DNA of 64,000 bases from JAAZKA01 sp034926225 (GCA_034926225.1 JAYFRF010000005.1:62001-126000), one strand, 5' to 3'; counted from the first letter of the stretch, positions 43,402 through 52,759 are shown. Notes: generated by a model not told the origin, from the sequence alone. Numbers and translations are program-made.

Positions 43402-44631
43402 CTAATTCAATGACATCCAAGGTTCGGCATTGCCGGTTTCCGGGAAGGACTTGGCCACTTCGGCGAAGTCTACTCTTTCGGGGAAGACGAGGGCGGCTTG
43501 CTTTAGGTACTTTTCGTCTTGCTCCGCAAGCGCCCGGGCGAGGAGAAGATTTTGGCGGATACGGGACGCGAGTGCCGCTTCGATGAACTCGGGGCATTCG
43601 GGAACGGGGCGGACGATGCCGTCGGCGTTGAAGCGGCAGGTGAGCTGCAACATCGCTTCTTCGGGGTAATGGGGAAGCGCCCCGCGGTTTAAGACGAGCG
43701 CCGACGCACGGGCGCCTTCATCCGTCAGGATAGAACGGACGATGCGGGCGATATAAATCGGGAACTCCGCGGCGCAGCGGCGGGTACCGCGCAGAATTTG
43801 CTCACGTGTGAGCGCAGGATTTAAAAGCTGTTCGAAATCCGCGTAACTCGGGCGCTTCATCAGCTCGCCCATACGGGTTTTCGGCAGATTTTTAAATCTA
43901 TGGCAGCCGCCGACGGGGCCGTGGAGATAGCCTGTCTCGCGAAGGATGGCGATATTGTCTAAATAACCTTCCCGCCACTCAGGAAACTGCTCGTGGAAGT
44001 CGCCGGTGATCGTTTCAGGGTCGTATTGCGTGAGGAGCAGCTTTTTAAGCTCGCTGTAAATGCTCTTTTCACGCAGCAGCACGTCGTAATACCACAGCTC
44101 ATGGTTTACACCGACATCCATCGGCCAGACATCCTCCTCCTCTTCGTCGAGGAAGGTCGCCAGTACCTTTTGCGTAAAGGTCGACGCGTTGCAAAGCCCC
44201 ACTACGCGGTCGAGACCGAAACGGAGCTTCGCCGCCATCAGCGGGATGTCCGGCGGATTCGTGACGACGAGCAGCCACGCATCCGGGCAGCGTTTTGTCA
44301 TGCGCTCCGCGATCCCCATCAGGTACGCGCCGTGCTGTACGCCGAAGGCTTTGTAGTTTTCAAAGGGCGCCAGCCCGTAGGACGCGCAGTACAGCACCAT
44401 GTCGGCGTCGTCGAGTGCGTCTTCCAGCGTCGGGGCGATCCGCACCTGTGCATTCCCGGCATTGAAGCGGCTGCAGAGCGTCTGTGTATTGACCATTTTC
44501 TGCTGCGTGCGTCCATAAAGGGAGAACAGGTAAGGTGTCGCGGTATCGCGGTTCAGAATTTCCAGTATTGTTGCGGTCGTGATCTTACCGCCGCCGCCGA
44601 TAACGGCAATCTTTTTCATAGTCATATACAT
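43402..44631 (-). CDS. Glycoside hydrolase family 4-like protein
   Basis: A 409-residue protein with an N-terminal NAD-binding start KIAVIGGGGKITTATIL and GH4-type segments: VTNPPDIPLMAAKL (usually TNP), GLCNAS (position of the catalytic-site cysteine, near residue 147) and VGVNHELWYY (metal-site histidine). GH4 enzymes cleave alpha- or beta-glycosides by a redox mechanism using NAD+ and Mn2+. The CNAS form is not one of the common CHxx/CNIP subclasses, so the sugar cannot be assigned. Start and upstream stop share TAATG, so it is translationally coupled to the SPFH gene. Confidence 0.78.
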   Translation of the reverse strand: MYMTMKKIAVIGGGGKITTATILEILNRDTATPYLFSLYGRTQQKMVNTQTLCSRFNAGNAQVRIAPTLEDALDDADMVLYCASYGLAPFENYKAFGVQHGAYLMGIAERMTKRCPDAWLLVVTNPPDIPLMAAKLRFGLDRVVGLCNASTFTQKVLATFLDEEEEDVWPMDVGVNHELWYYDVLLREKSIYSELKKLLLTQYDPETITGDFHEQFPEWREGYLDNIAILRETGYLHGPVGGCHRFKNLPKTRMGELMKRPSYADFEQLLNPALTREQILRGTRRCAAEFPIYIARIVRSILTDEGARASALVLNRGALPHYPEEAMLQLTCRFNADGIVRPVPECPEFIEAALASRIRQNLLLARALAEQDEKYLKQAALVFPERVDFAEVAKSFPETGNAEPWMSLN

Positions 44632-45956
44632 TACACCATATCCTCATCGGTAACCGGGTCGCCGCATTCCGGGCAGAACCTCGGCATCTTTGCGCCCTCG
44701 GGAAACTCGTAGCCGCACTTATCGCACTTAATCTTACCCGGACGTTTCGATCCGCATTCCGTACAGAACTTGCCCTTGCAGACCGCGCCGCACTTGCAGG
44801 TCCATTCGCCGGATGCCGCCGGGGCGGGCTTTGCCTTGCCGCATTCCACGCAGAATCTGCCCGTATTCACCGTGCCGCACGCGCACTTCCATGAATCCGC
44901 CGCCGGGGCCTGCGCCGCCGGAGCTGCCGGCTTTGTCGGCTGTGTCTTCTCCTGCTGCTCTATCTGGCGGGCATTGGCGTCGGTCATCGCACCCATGAAG
45001 TTACCGGCGGCACCCATACCCATGCCCATGCCCATGAACGCCTGCGCGGAGCCGCCGGAGTTTGCGCCTGCCGCCTCGAAGCCGCGCGCCACCGCGCCCT
45101 GGACGTAGCCCTGACGCACGGACGCATCGGACAGCATCGCGCCCTGGTTGCGCATATTGATCAGCTTCTGCGATTCCTCGTCGTAGGAGATGCTCACGAT
45201 ACCGACGGACTGCACCTCGAAGCCGCGCTTCTCGCGCCAGTCCTCGTCAAGAGTTTGGGACATGTACTTCGACAACTCGACACTCTTCGACGGCGCGTAG
45301 GAGATGCGGATGCCGTCGACGGAGAGCTGGTTGATCGCGGCCTGCAAAGCTGACATAAACTCGGACATATACTGCTCGTTGATCTGATCGATCTGCACGC
45401 GCAGCGCGTTACGGGGGCAAACCTCGTAGAAAAACAGCATGGGATCGGTGATTTTAATCGAATAGGAACCGAAAGTTCGAAGAAACAGCTCGGCGTTATA
45501 GAAATTGTCAAAATACTGGATCGGCGTACGGGTACCGAATTTTATGCCTTTGATTTCCTGTAAATTGATATAGAAAACCTTCTGGGAGGACGACGGGACG
45601 CCGCCGTATTTCACACGGGAGAAGGTTTCTTTAAAGGCGTCGCCGAACTGACCGTTGAATAGGGACGGCGCCGAGGAATTCTGCACCTTATAGTAGCCTT
45701 CCTCCGCCGTATAGTCGACAACCTTGCCACCGTCGAGCAGCATCATAAACTGGTTGGGATACACATGGACGATAGACCCGTTGGAGATCATATCCGTACT
45801 GCCTCTGGTATTGGAGTTGCGTGCGGAATCCCGGCGCATGGAGACGCCGCGTGTCATAACGGTATATTCGCCCATATTTTCCGGCTCGATGACCTCAAGC
45901 CATTGATCCGCAAGTCCGCCGCCGATTGCGCCGGCTACCGCTCTGATCAAACCCAT
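44631..45956 (-). CDS. SPFH-domain protein with C-terminal zinc ribbons (YdjI-like)
   Basis: A 441-residue protein. Residues 1-310 form an SPFH/band-7 domain of the YdjI or virion-core-like type (with PTPIQYFDNFYNAELFLRTFGSYSIKIT-like core, shown by RTFGSYSIKITDP near 163-175). Next come a Gly/Met-rich segment (AFMGMGMGMGAAG), an Ala/Pro linker, and three zinc ribbons: CACGTVNTGRFCVECG, CKCGAVCKGKFCTECG and CDKCGYEF...FCPECG. In Bacillus YdjI acts in membrane-domain and stress functions with a flotillin-like partner. Has its own promoter at 45998-46026 and is coupled to the GH4 gene downstream. Confidence 0.82.
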   Translation of the reverse strand: MGLIRAVAGAIGGGLADQWLEVIEPENMGEYTVMTRGVSMRRDSARNSNTRGSTDMISNGSIVHVYPNQFMMLLDGGKVVDYTAEEGYYKVQNSSAPSLFNGQFGDAFKETFSRVKYGGVPSSSQKVFYINLQEIKGIKFGTRTPIQYFDNFYNAELFLRTFGSYSIKITDPMLFFYEVCPRNALRVQIDQINEQYMSEFMSALQAAINQLSVDGIRISYAPSKSVELSKYMSQTLDEDWREKRGFEVQSVGIVSISYDEESQKLINMRNQGAMLSDASVRQGYVQGAVARGFEAAGANSGGSAQAFMGMGMGMGAAGNFMGAMTDANARQIEQQEKTQPTKPAAPAAQAPAADSWKCACGTVNTGRFCVECGKAKPAPAASGEWTCKCGAVCKGKFCTECGSKRPGKIKCDKCGYEFPEGAKMPRFCPECGDPVTDEDMV

Positions 45957-45997
45957 GGATGAAAACCTCCTTTATGGTAGTATTGATAACCACTTTT

Positions 45998-46026
45998 ATT
46001 ATAGCATTCCGCTATCCGTCTGTCAA
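45998..46026 (-). promoter_or_regulatory. Consensus promoter of the SPFH-GH4 operon
   Basis: On the minus strand TTGACA (46026-46021), a 17-base spacer and TATAAT (46003-45998), both perfect. The remainder of the divergent gap (46027-46238) has no other clear element except a weak plus-strand promoter-like TTGCTT/TACCAT pair. Confidence 0.88.
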
Positions 46027-46238
46027 TCGCGGCTTCAGCCGTGCCGAAATCCGCATATCGACCAGATGCCGATACAATGCTATGAAAAACTACTTTAGTA
46101 TACCTTTTATAAAGCAAAAATGCAAGAGGGACTTATGAAAAGACAGCGCTTAACCCCTTTTTCGCACTTGCTTTTTCGCGGAAGATATGATACCATACGA
46201 ATGACTCAAAACAAACATGCCAAACAAGGAGGAGTTCC

Positions 46239-47072
46239 ATGAAAAAGTCCATCAACGCGTGGGCATATCCCGCCGATATGCCGATTGCGGAACGGATGCG
46301 GCTGGCCGCCGACGCCGGATATGACGGCATTGAGCTGATCTTCACCGAGGAAGGCGACGTATCGCTGCAATCCTCGGAAGGGGCGCTGCGTGAGTATAAG
46401 AAAATGGCGGACGAGTACGGTCTGCGTATCCAGAGCGTCATCGGCTCCGTTTTTTCCAAAACGAGCCTCGCCCATCCCGATCCCGCCGTCGCAGACGCGG
46501 CCATCGACCGCGGCGCGCGGATGCTCCACGGTGCGGCTGTCCTCGGCGCGGATACCGCCCTCGTCGTTCCCGGCCGCGTTTTCAAGGAGACGGAAAACCC
46601 CGACGGCCGCTATGACATCGTCTACGACAACGCGATCAAGAATGTCCGCAGGCTTGCCGGGCACGCGGCCGAAGCGGGCGTCTATATCGGCATCGAAAAC
46701 GTCTGGAACAAGTTCCTTCTGTCCCCGCTTGAGATGCGCGCTTTCGTCGACTACGCCGAAAGCCCCTGGGTCGGTGTCTACTTTGACGTCGGCAACTTCC
46801 TGCCGTGGGCGTACCCCGAGCAGTGGATTCGCATTCTCGGCAGCCGTATCAAGAAGCTGCATTTAAAGGATTTCAAGACGGGCGTCGGCACCGGTCACGG
46901 CTTTGTCGATCTTTTAGAGGGCGACGTCGACTACGCGGAGGTCATGCGCGCCTGCCGCGAGGTCGGCTTCGACGATTACTGCATCGCGGAGGTCGGCCCG
47001 TTTGCGCAGCAACCGACGCTGAAGCTCTACACCACGGCGATGGCGATGGATGCCATTTTTGCGATGAAATAA
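46239..47072 (+). CDS. Sugar phosphate isomerase/epimerase (TIM barrel)
   Basis: A 277-residue AP-endonuclease-2-like barrel of the xylose isomerase/ketose epimerase superfamily. Key segments: AADAGYDGIELIFTEEGD near 29-46, IENVWNKFLLSP (metal glutamate, near 150), VGVYFDVGNFLPWAYPEQW (about 172-190), KKLHLKDFKTGVGTGHGFV with metal-site His, and a final IAEVGPF glutamate. This is the full metal-ligand set of D-tagatose/D-psicose 3-epimerase and hexulose isomerase enzymes. AAGGAGGAG precedes ATG. It leads a three-gene cluster with an uncharacterised protein and an oxidoreductase, probably a sugar catabolic unit. Confidence 0.85.
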   Translation: MKKSINAWAYPADMPIAERMRLAADAGYDGIELIFTEEGDVSLQSSEGALREYKKMADEYGLRIQSVIGSVFSKTSLAHPDPAVADAAIDRGARMLHGAAVLGADTALVVPGRVFKETENPDGRYDIVYDNAIKNVRRLAGHAAEAGVYIGIENVWNKFLLSPLEMRAFVDYAESPWVGVYFDVGNFLPWAYPEQWIRILGSRIKKLHLKDFKTGVGTGHGFVDLLEGDVDYAEVMRACREVGFDDYCIAEVGPFAQQPTLKLYTTAMAMDAIFAMK

Positions 47073-47090
47073 AGAAAAGGGCGTGACATT

Positions 47091-47930
47091 ATGCTGCCAA
47101 AAGTTGATTTTCTCGGGTGTCCTATGTCTCGTCTGATCGTCGGGGACAATCCCGTCAACGGTCATACTTACATACAAGATATCATTTCCAAGGATGACAT
47201 GCTGGGTTATTACACCGAAGATGCCGTTTTACGCGCCATGGAACACAGTGCTTCGCTTGGATATACCGCTTGGATGCCTCTCGGAAATGACTTCATGCTG
47301 CGTGTCATTTACCATTACATACAGCGTCATGATAATTTTCGTTGGATTTTTCAAAGCTATGCGCCCATTGATTTCGCGGTCAATCTGCGGATGATGGCGG
47401 AGGTACATCCTCTGGGCATTTATCATCGCGGTACCGATACGGATGGGTTATGCGAAGCGGGACAGTACCAGCTCATTCGTGAACGTATCAAGATGATTCA
47501 AGCGCTGGGGATCAAAGCGGGACTTGGGACGCACGTTCCTGAAACCATGCTGCGTGCCGAATACGAGAACTGGGGCTGCGATTTTTATGTAGCGTGTCTG
47601 CATAACACCCGGCGGCGGGAGGATGCGGCACCCTCGGCGTTTATTACAGGGAAACCGAAGTCCATTCAATTCCATATGGAAGATAGGGCAATCATGCTGA
47701 AAGCTATTCGGGAGGTACAAAAGCCTGTGATTGCGTTCAAGCTGCTTGCGGGAGGTCAAATCTACGAAGATATACCCGCCTCTCAATACGCGGCTGCTAC
47801 AAAAGCGGCCTTGCGGGAAAGCTTCGACGGCATGAAACCCGGTGACATCGGCGCGGTCGGTTGTTTCCAGCGTGACAAAGATCAGTTATGTGAAAACGCG
47901 GATATTTTCAATTCTTTGTACGGCAATTGA
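47091..47930 (+). CDS. Conserved protein of unknown function, paralogue of 26524-27363
   Basis: A 279-residue protein, the same length as its paralogue at 26 kb and alike over its whole length (for example SRLIVGDNPVNGHTYIQDI, GIYHRGTDTDGLCEAG, HMEDR, KLLAGGQIY). I do not recognise a named family; the pattern suggests a TIM barrel. It starts 18 bases after the epimerase and is followed by a Gfo/Idh oxidoreductase, so a sugar or polyol role is plausible. Base composition is somewhat lower in GC than that of its neighbours. Confidence 0.6.
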   Translation: MLPKVDFLGCPMSRLIVGDNPVNGHTYIQDIISKDDMLGYYTEDAVLRAMEHSASLGYTAWMPLGNDFMLRVIYHYIQRHDNFRWIFQSYAPIDFAVNLRMMAEVHPLGIYHRGTDTDGLCEAGQYQLIRERIKMIQALGIKAGLGTHVPETMLRAEYENWGCDFYVACLHNTRRREDAAPSAFITGKPKSIQFHMEDRAIMLKAIREVQKPVIAFKLLAGGQIYEDIPASQYAAATKAALRESFDGMKPGDIGAVGCFQRDKDQLCENADIFNSLYGN

Positions 47931-47964
47931 TGATTTAACTTTGAATATTACAGGAGGATTTCCC

Positions 47965-49032
47965 ATGCTGAAGGTATGTGTTATCGGCTGCGGCGGCATC
48001 GGCGGCTATCATCTGTCCCATCTCGTCCAGTATACGGACTTGATCGAGCTTGTCGGCTTTTGCGATCTGGTTCTTTCCCGCGCGGAGGGATTCGTTGAAA
48101 AAGCCGGCTCCGGCAAAGCATATACGAACTACACGAAGATGCTCGACGAGCAAAAGCCCGACGCCGTTTTCGTCTGCATCCCGCCGATTTCCCACGGGGA
48201 AGGCTTCATCGAGCTGGAATTAGTCGAACGCGGCATCCCGTTCTTCGTCGAAAAGCCGGTTACGCTGAATCTGTTTATCGCCCGCCGCATCCGTGACGCG
48301 GTTGCCGCGAAGAATCTCATCACCGCCGTCGGCTTCCAGCTTCGTTATGACAACCTCGTCGATACGGTCAAGGCATACATGAAGGAAAACCGCATCGGTA
48401 CGATGAACGTCACACGCATCGGCGGTATCCCGGGCGTTTGGTGGTGGCTTGACAAGGCGGCCTGCGGCGGACAGATCGTCGAGCAGACCATCCATCAGCT
48501 CGACATGATGCGCTATGTTTACGGTGAGCCGGAGAGCGTATTTACGTACAACGCGCGCGGCTTTATAGAGAACCCCCCCGCGGGCTACAAGACTGACGAC
48601 TACTCCGCGACCGTCGTCCGCTTTACAAGCGGCGCGCTCGCGACGATCACGACCGGCTGCTTTGCGACGGCCGGCGCATCCGCCGACAACAAGATGACCT
48701 TTAACGGCATTGACTCGCGCCTGGACTTCTATCCCGCGCAGAAAGCCCTCATCTACGGCAAGACACCCGCAGCCGCTGGCGGCGAAGTCAAGGGCACGCA
48801 GTCGATCGTTTCGTACGACAACGCGATGAAGAGCGCCGACGGCGCGCTGGAGTACAAGTGCGACGTAGACTACGGCCTTGTCTGCGACCGCACGTTCCTC
48901 GAGGCAGTCGCGTCCGGTGATGGCTCGAAGGTTCGCTCTCCGTACGCTGACGCGGTGAAGACGCTCGCGTTCACGCTGGCGTGCAACGAGAGCATGGACA
49001 CCGGCCGCGCGGCGAAGGTGGACTTCACCTGA
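47965..49032 (+). CDS. Gfo/Idh/MocA family oxidoreductase
   Basis: A 355-residue NAD(P)-dependent dehydrogenase. The N-terminal Rossmann fold starts KVCVIGCGGIGGYHLSHL and contains PDAVFVCIPP and FVEKPVTLN (the EKP motif, near 95-97); the C-terminal domain has GGIPGVWWWLDKAACGGQIVEQTIHQLDMMRY, in which the GGxxxExxxHxxD pattern is the family's catalytic region. ATG at 47965 follows AGGAGG, so the longer frame from 47842 is rejected. Probably acts on a sugar or inositol derivative with the epimerase two genes upstream. Confidence 0.9.
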   Translation: MLKVCVIGCGGIGGYHLSHLVQYTDLIELVGFCDLVLSRAEGFVEKAGSGKAYTNYTKMLDEQKPDAVFVCIPPISHGEGFIELELVERGIPFFVEKPVTLNLFIARRIRDAVAAKNLITAVGFQLRYDNLVDTVKAYMKENRIGTMNVTRIGGIPGVWWWLDKAACGGQIVEQTIHQLDMMRYVYGEPESVFTYNARGFIENPPAGYKTDDYSATVVRFTSGALATITTGCFATAGASADNKMTFNGIDSRLDFYPAQKALIYGKTPAAAGGEVKGTQSIVSYDNAMKSADGALEYKCDVDYGLVCDRTFLEAVASGDGSKVRSPYADAVKTLAFTLACNESMDTGRAAKVDFT

Positions 49033-49085
49033 TAAGCGGGGAATCCTTGACCGGGTTCAGTTGCAATTCATAATTATTTATCGCA

Positions 49086-49124
49086 AAACCCCCGCCAAAG
49101 GACAGCTTCCTTCGGCGGGGGTTT
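49086..49124. terminator. Hairpin terminator between convergent genes
   Basis: AAACCCCCGCC (49086-49096) pairs with GGCGGGGGTTT (49114-49124) and the stem continues inward (AAGGA/TCCTT). It separates the oxidoreductase from the minus-strand GNAT gene and has T or A runs on both sides. Confidence 0.75.
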
Positions 49125-49177
49125 ATATTATTCTGTCTATTATTCGCGGAAGCTTTCATTTTGGCAGTTCTACCATA

Positions 49178-49669
49178 TCACCTAAATATGAACTCATATT
49201 TTAATTCTTTGAGTTCTTTTCCGGCAATATTTATACCTTTTTCTATGCCGGTATCGGTCATTCCCATTTTTTTATAAAATTGTCTCGCTGCAGCATTCTC
49301 TTTAAGTACCCAGAGGCAGAACCCACCAAACCCCGTCCGTTTCATCTCTTCTTTGGCCGCCGTAAAAAGTTGCTGTCCAAGACCCCTTCTCCACATTTCA
49401 GGCAAGACATAAATGGAGCGAATCTCTCCCACGTTATTCGTTGACGCGTCTCTGCACTTTCCAAAATTAACGAGACCCACAATCGTGCCGGTTTCTTCAA
49501 TAACGAAATTATTATTTGGTGAAATATGTTCTGGCTTAGGTGCACTATTTTCAACAGTAAGTGAATTGAGAAAGCTCTCCGGTACAATATCTTTGTAAGC
49601 TTCTTTCCATGAAAAGCAGTAAACCGTGCCTAATCCGAGACTGTCTTCTCCTGATGCTCTTCGCAGCAT
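49178..49669 (-). CDS. GNAT family N-acetyltransferase
   Basis: A 163-residue GNAT protein with the acetyl-CoA loop RRGLGQQLF near 92-100 after IRSIYVLPEMW, and the C-terminal ARQFYKKMGM. ATG at 49669 has AAGGAG upstream. The gene is much more AT-rich than trmL just upstream and than the chromosome, so it looks acquired, like the cargo genes at 5 and 59 kb; however, no copy of the trmL 3' end and no TAATGAGCATTA motif is present. Substrate unknown. Confidence 0.82.
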   Translation of the reverse strand: MLRRASGEDSLGLGTVYCFSWKEAYKDIVPESFLNSLTVENSAPKPEHISPNNNFVIEETGTIVGLVNFGKCRDASTNNVGEIRSIYVLPEMWRRGLGQQLFTAAKEEMKRTGFGGFCLWVLKENAAARQFYKKMGMTDTGIEKGINIAGKELKELKYEFIFR

Positions 49670-49704
49670 TATAATTCTCCTTTCGCAGGAATTGCCTCAT
49701 CTTT

Positions 49705-50226
49705 TCATCTCAGCCCCGCAAATCCATTCTGCCGCAGCGCTTCATACAGCACGACCGCGACGGAATTCGCGAGGTTTAGGCTCCGCGCGTCATTCTGCAT
49801 CGGTACGCGCACACAGCGCTCGGGGTGCTTTGCGAGAAGCGGCATCGGCAAGCCCCGCGTCTCCGGGCCGAACAGGAGATAGTCGCCGGTGCGAAATTCG
49901 ACGTCGGTGTAGCGCGTATGTCCTTTCGTCGTCGCGTACCAGTAGCGGCCGCCCGGGTTCTTTTCAAAAAAGTCGTCAATATTATTGTAGAGCTTCCCGT
50001 AGCGCTCAAAGCCGTAATCGTCTTCCCCGGCGTCATTAGGGACATGAGCGGCATCCAAGAAGTGCCAGTAATCGAGCCCTGCACGCTTTAAGGTTTTGTC
50101 GTCCACGTCAAAGCCTAAGGGGCGTATCAAGTGTAAGCTTGACAGGGTTGCCGCGCAGGTGCGGGCGATATTTCCCGTATTCGGCGGAATTTCCGGTTCG
50201 ACCAGCACGACATGGAATCCGTTCAT
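49705..50226 (-). CDS. trmL: tRNA (cytidine/uridine-34 2'-O)-methyltransferase
   Basis: A 173-residue SPOUT methyltransferase. It starts with HVVLVEPEIPPNTGNIARTCAAT (with PEIPPNTGNIARTCA as the family hallmark near 11-25) and has the knot motifs LLFGPETRGLP (about 117-127) and SLNLANSVAVVLYEALRQ near the C-terminus. TrmL modifies the wobble base of tRNA-Leu. It overlaps the DUF975 gene upstream by 4 bases. Confidence 0.93.
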   Translation of the reverse strand: MNGFHVVLVEPEIPPNTGNIARTCAATLSSLHLIRPLGFDVDDKTLKRAGLDYWHFLDAAHVPNDAGEDDYGFERYGKLYNNIDDFFEKNPGGRYWYATTKGHTRYTDVEFRTGDYLLFGPETRGLPMPLLAKHPERCVRVPMQNDARSLNLANSVAVVLYEALRQNGFAGLR

Positions 50227-51044
50227 TCGCGAGGATCCTCCTTCATAGTCATTTCATGCAGCGCTTCTTCCTTCAGATACCGCGTATAGCCCGCGACGGA
50301 CAGATTGATGTACGGTGTGACATAGATCACCGACAGGCCAAAGGTAAACGCGGCGAGAATATCCCACACGATGAACGACAGTCGGAAAAGGAAGAACTCC
50401 CAAACGCGTTTTTTCATGATATTGCCGCAGAAAGAAAACGTTGCGCGAACGCCAAGCTTCGGATTCGCTGCGATCATATAGAGCGCGGGCAGATAAGCGT
50501 TGACCTTCGCATAGGCAAACAGTATCGCCGCAAAGAAGATAAGAAACCCCGTCAGATACAGCGCCAGCGCCGCGCCGTCCGTAATTTTGTCGAACAGCAG
50601 CGACGAGCCGTAGAACACGGCGGCGCCGGGGATGCCGTATACGGCGGCATATTTCAGGGCAATCAGCAGATACCAGAGGTTCGCACCATAGGCAACTTTG
50701 AGCTTTTCCCCCTCGCCGAGCCAGTTAAACACTATTGAAAACGGCGGCTTTCCCTCCCGGGCTACCTCCGTGAAAAAGGCGTAGGAGCCGACCGTCAGCG
50801 GGGAGATCAGGATGGAGAACGCGAGACTCAAACCATACACGCGCAAAAACTGCGGCCAGTATATCGTGATATCCTCCGCCGCCAGAAGCGTCTCAGCGTC
50901 CGGCATCTGTGCCGTCAGGATCATCGAAAACAGCGTCGTCACCACGCTGCCAATCAGCGCGACGCCGATGCACGGCAGCATGTATCTGCCGAGCTGCCGT
51001 TTCGCCCCGTTTTTTATCATTCTGCGAATCTGCCCCGCGTCCAT
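50223..51044 (-). CDS. DUF975-like integral membrane protein
   Basis: A 273-residue protein with about five membrane segments, including a pair near 23-45 and 68-90 and two near 155-185. The order RQLGRYMLPCIGVALI...PLTVGSYAFFTEVAREGKP resembles DUF975 proteins of Firmicutes. Function unknown. It overlaps trmL by 4 bases and lies 31 bases behind the VanW gene, with GGATACGAAGGATG at its start. Confidence 0.65.
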   Translation of the reverse strand: MDAGQIRRMIKNGAKRQLGRYMLPCIGVALIGSVVTTLFSMILTAQMPDAETLLAAEDITIYWPQFLRVYGLSLAFSILISPLTVGSYAFFTEVAREGKPPFSIVFNWLGEGEKLKVAYGANLWYLLIALKYAAVYGIPGAAVFYGSSLLFDKITDGAALALYLTGFLIFFAAILFAYAKVNAYLPALYMIAANPKLGVRATFSFCGNIMKKRVWEFFLFRLSFIVWDILAAFTFGLSVIYVTPYINLSVAGYTRYLKEEALHEMTMKEDPRE

Positions 51045-51075
51045 CCTTCGTATCCTTTCTTTATCCGCCGGTTTT

Positions 51076-52731
51076 TTAGCCGAGCCAACTCGGTTTCTCG
51101 GTATCCTCCGGCGTGTCCTCCGTTACAAGAACGGTCTCCGGCGGCATCGTGCTGTTGCCTATCCGCCCAACCGTCCATTCGCGGTCTTCTTTCTGATAGT
51201 ACGAACGGTTTTCCACCGTTCGAGCAATTTCTATGCCGTTTTCGTAGGTCACCCGGTATGTGATCGTCGTATACCCGCGCTGACCTGCCGTCGTACGCTC
51301 GCAGTATGCTTCGCCGAGCATCGCATTCACCGTTTCCACATCTTCCGGCTCCGTAACGGATAAAATCTGTGTCACAAGCTCCGTCGAGCGTTCCGGATAC
51401 TCGTCCGTACCGATCAGGCGTACCGTCACCGTCGAACCTTTTAAGGTGCATTCTACCCGAATGGGGAAATTCGTATCGTTGCGGAAACGGAAATCGACGC
51501 CGCCGTAGTAGACGGTCGCGTCCTCGCCTAAGGGCGTGTAGCTTACGGCAAATCGGTGATTCGCCCGCTCGACGATTTCAAGATCCGCGCGCGTTGCCGC
51601 CATATACAGCGTACTCGACACCTGACAGATGCCGCCGCCGACGTCTTCGACCTTTTCCCCCTCGAGGAAGATTGTCGCGTCCTGAAACCCCTGCGCATAC
51701 GTCCGCTCGCCAACCGTATTATTATAGGAAAACGTCTCGCCGACGCCGAGGATCGTACCGTTCACGCGTTCGCAGGCGATCCGTACATTCGCCGTACGAC
51801 CTATATTTGCGGTATTCAGCTTTGTTGAACGATTTGCAAGCACGTCGCGGTACAACATCGCGGTAAGCGAAGCGCGCGTCACCTCCGGTTCGACAACCGT
51901 CCGCGCAAACGTAAAGACCGAGCCGTATTCACCGGTTCCCTCGCCGCTTTCGATTTTCTTTTCGGCGGCTTCCCGGTCGAAATCCCGTCCCGGGCTTTCG
52001 TCAAAGATCGTCGCACGCTGCGGGTCCGTTTCATCGAATGACGCGTTCACGGGGGAGATATCCGCCCGCTGCTCGATTGTGGCAAGGTCGAGCGGCACGG
52101 GATTGAGAGTCGTCACGGGAAACCACAGCGGTGCAAAGTCCGCACAATCAAACCGCGCCGTAAGCGCGTCCGCGAGCGCATCCGCATCCACACGGCGCCC
52201 CATATGCCCGACGTCGATCGTGACCGTATCATCCGTCATCCAGTACGACGACGGTACGTAGGGGATTTCCATCGTCGCAGCCACGTTTCCGGCAACCTCG
52301 GCAAGGTGCGCCGCGTCGTAGGAAAACCGCAGCTTCACGTCATATCCGCCGTTTTTCGCCCGCATCTGCTGTATAAACCGGGCAAAGAGACTGCCTTCCC
52401 GTCCATACGACACCGCTTCCCCCACGGCGTTCCCGATATCGCAGGAATAGGCCGCGTCCTCCGGACGCACCGTAAAGATGGTCCCCCCGACATGGAGCGC
52501 AAGCGTCTTTTCGGAAAGCCGCTCGGATACCCAGTTCTCGGCGACCGCTAAGACCTCGTCCCGAGACAGCCCCGCTATCGGCTCCCCCATCAGGGTCACG
52601 CCATCGAGGACACCCTCATGCGTGTAGACCGTCACGCTTACGTACAGCGCGTAAATACCAAATACCAATGCGCAGAGCAGTGCCGCGCCCAATATCCAGG
52701 TGGGCACTTGAAAACGATTTTCCTTCTTCAT
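51076..52731 (-). CDS. VanW family protein with peptidoglycan-binding-like domain
   Basis: About 551 residues: N-terminal membrane helix (WILGAALLCALVFGIYALYV, about 11-30), a domain with YVPSSYWMTDDTVTIDVGHMGRRVD of the PG_binding_4 type, then VanW (about 300-430, with GETFSYNNTVGERTY and EDVGGGICQVSSTLYMAA, the GGGICQVSSTLY motif being diagnostic), and a C-terminal beta-rich G5-like part. VanW proteins are linked to vancomycin gene clusters and wall biology but their activity is unknown. ATG at 52731 follows AAGGCAGG; the longer frame runs through the promoter. Confidence 0.85.
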   Translation of the reverse strand: MKKENRFQVPTWILGAALLCALVFGIYALYVSVTVYTHEGVLDGVTLMGEPIAGLSRDEVLAVAENWVSERLSEKTLALHVGGTIFTVRPEDAAYSCDIGNAVGEAVSYGREGSLFARFIQQMRAKNGGYDVKLRFSYDAAHLAEVAGNVAATMEIPYVPSSYWMTDDTVTIDVGHMGRRVDADALADALTARFDCADFAPLWFPVTTLNPVPLDLATIEQRADISPVNASFDETDPQRATIFDESPGRDFDREAAEKKIESGEGTGEYGSVFTFARTVVEPEVTRASLTAMLYRDVLANRSTKLNTANIGRTANVRIACERVNGTILGVGETFSYNNTVGERTYAQGFQDATIFLEGEKVEDVGGGICQVSSTLYMAATRADLEIVERANHRFAVSYTPLGEDATVYYGGVDFRFRNDTNFPIRVECTLKGSTVTVRLIGTDEYPERSTELVTQILSVTEPEDVETVNAMLGEAYCERTTAGQRGYTTITYRVTYENGIEIARTVENRSYYQKEDREWTVGRIGNSTMPPETVLVTEDTPEDTEKPSWLG

Positions 52732-52759
52732 AGGAAAAACCTGCCTTCGTTTCAGATAT

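Noticed and set aside
49178..49705. Third tail-linked insertion at the AT-rich GNAT behind trmL
   Set aside because: Composition and position fit, but no copy of the trmL 3' end and no TAATGAGCATTA-type end is present, so it was not counted with the two loci.
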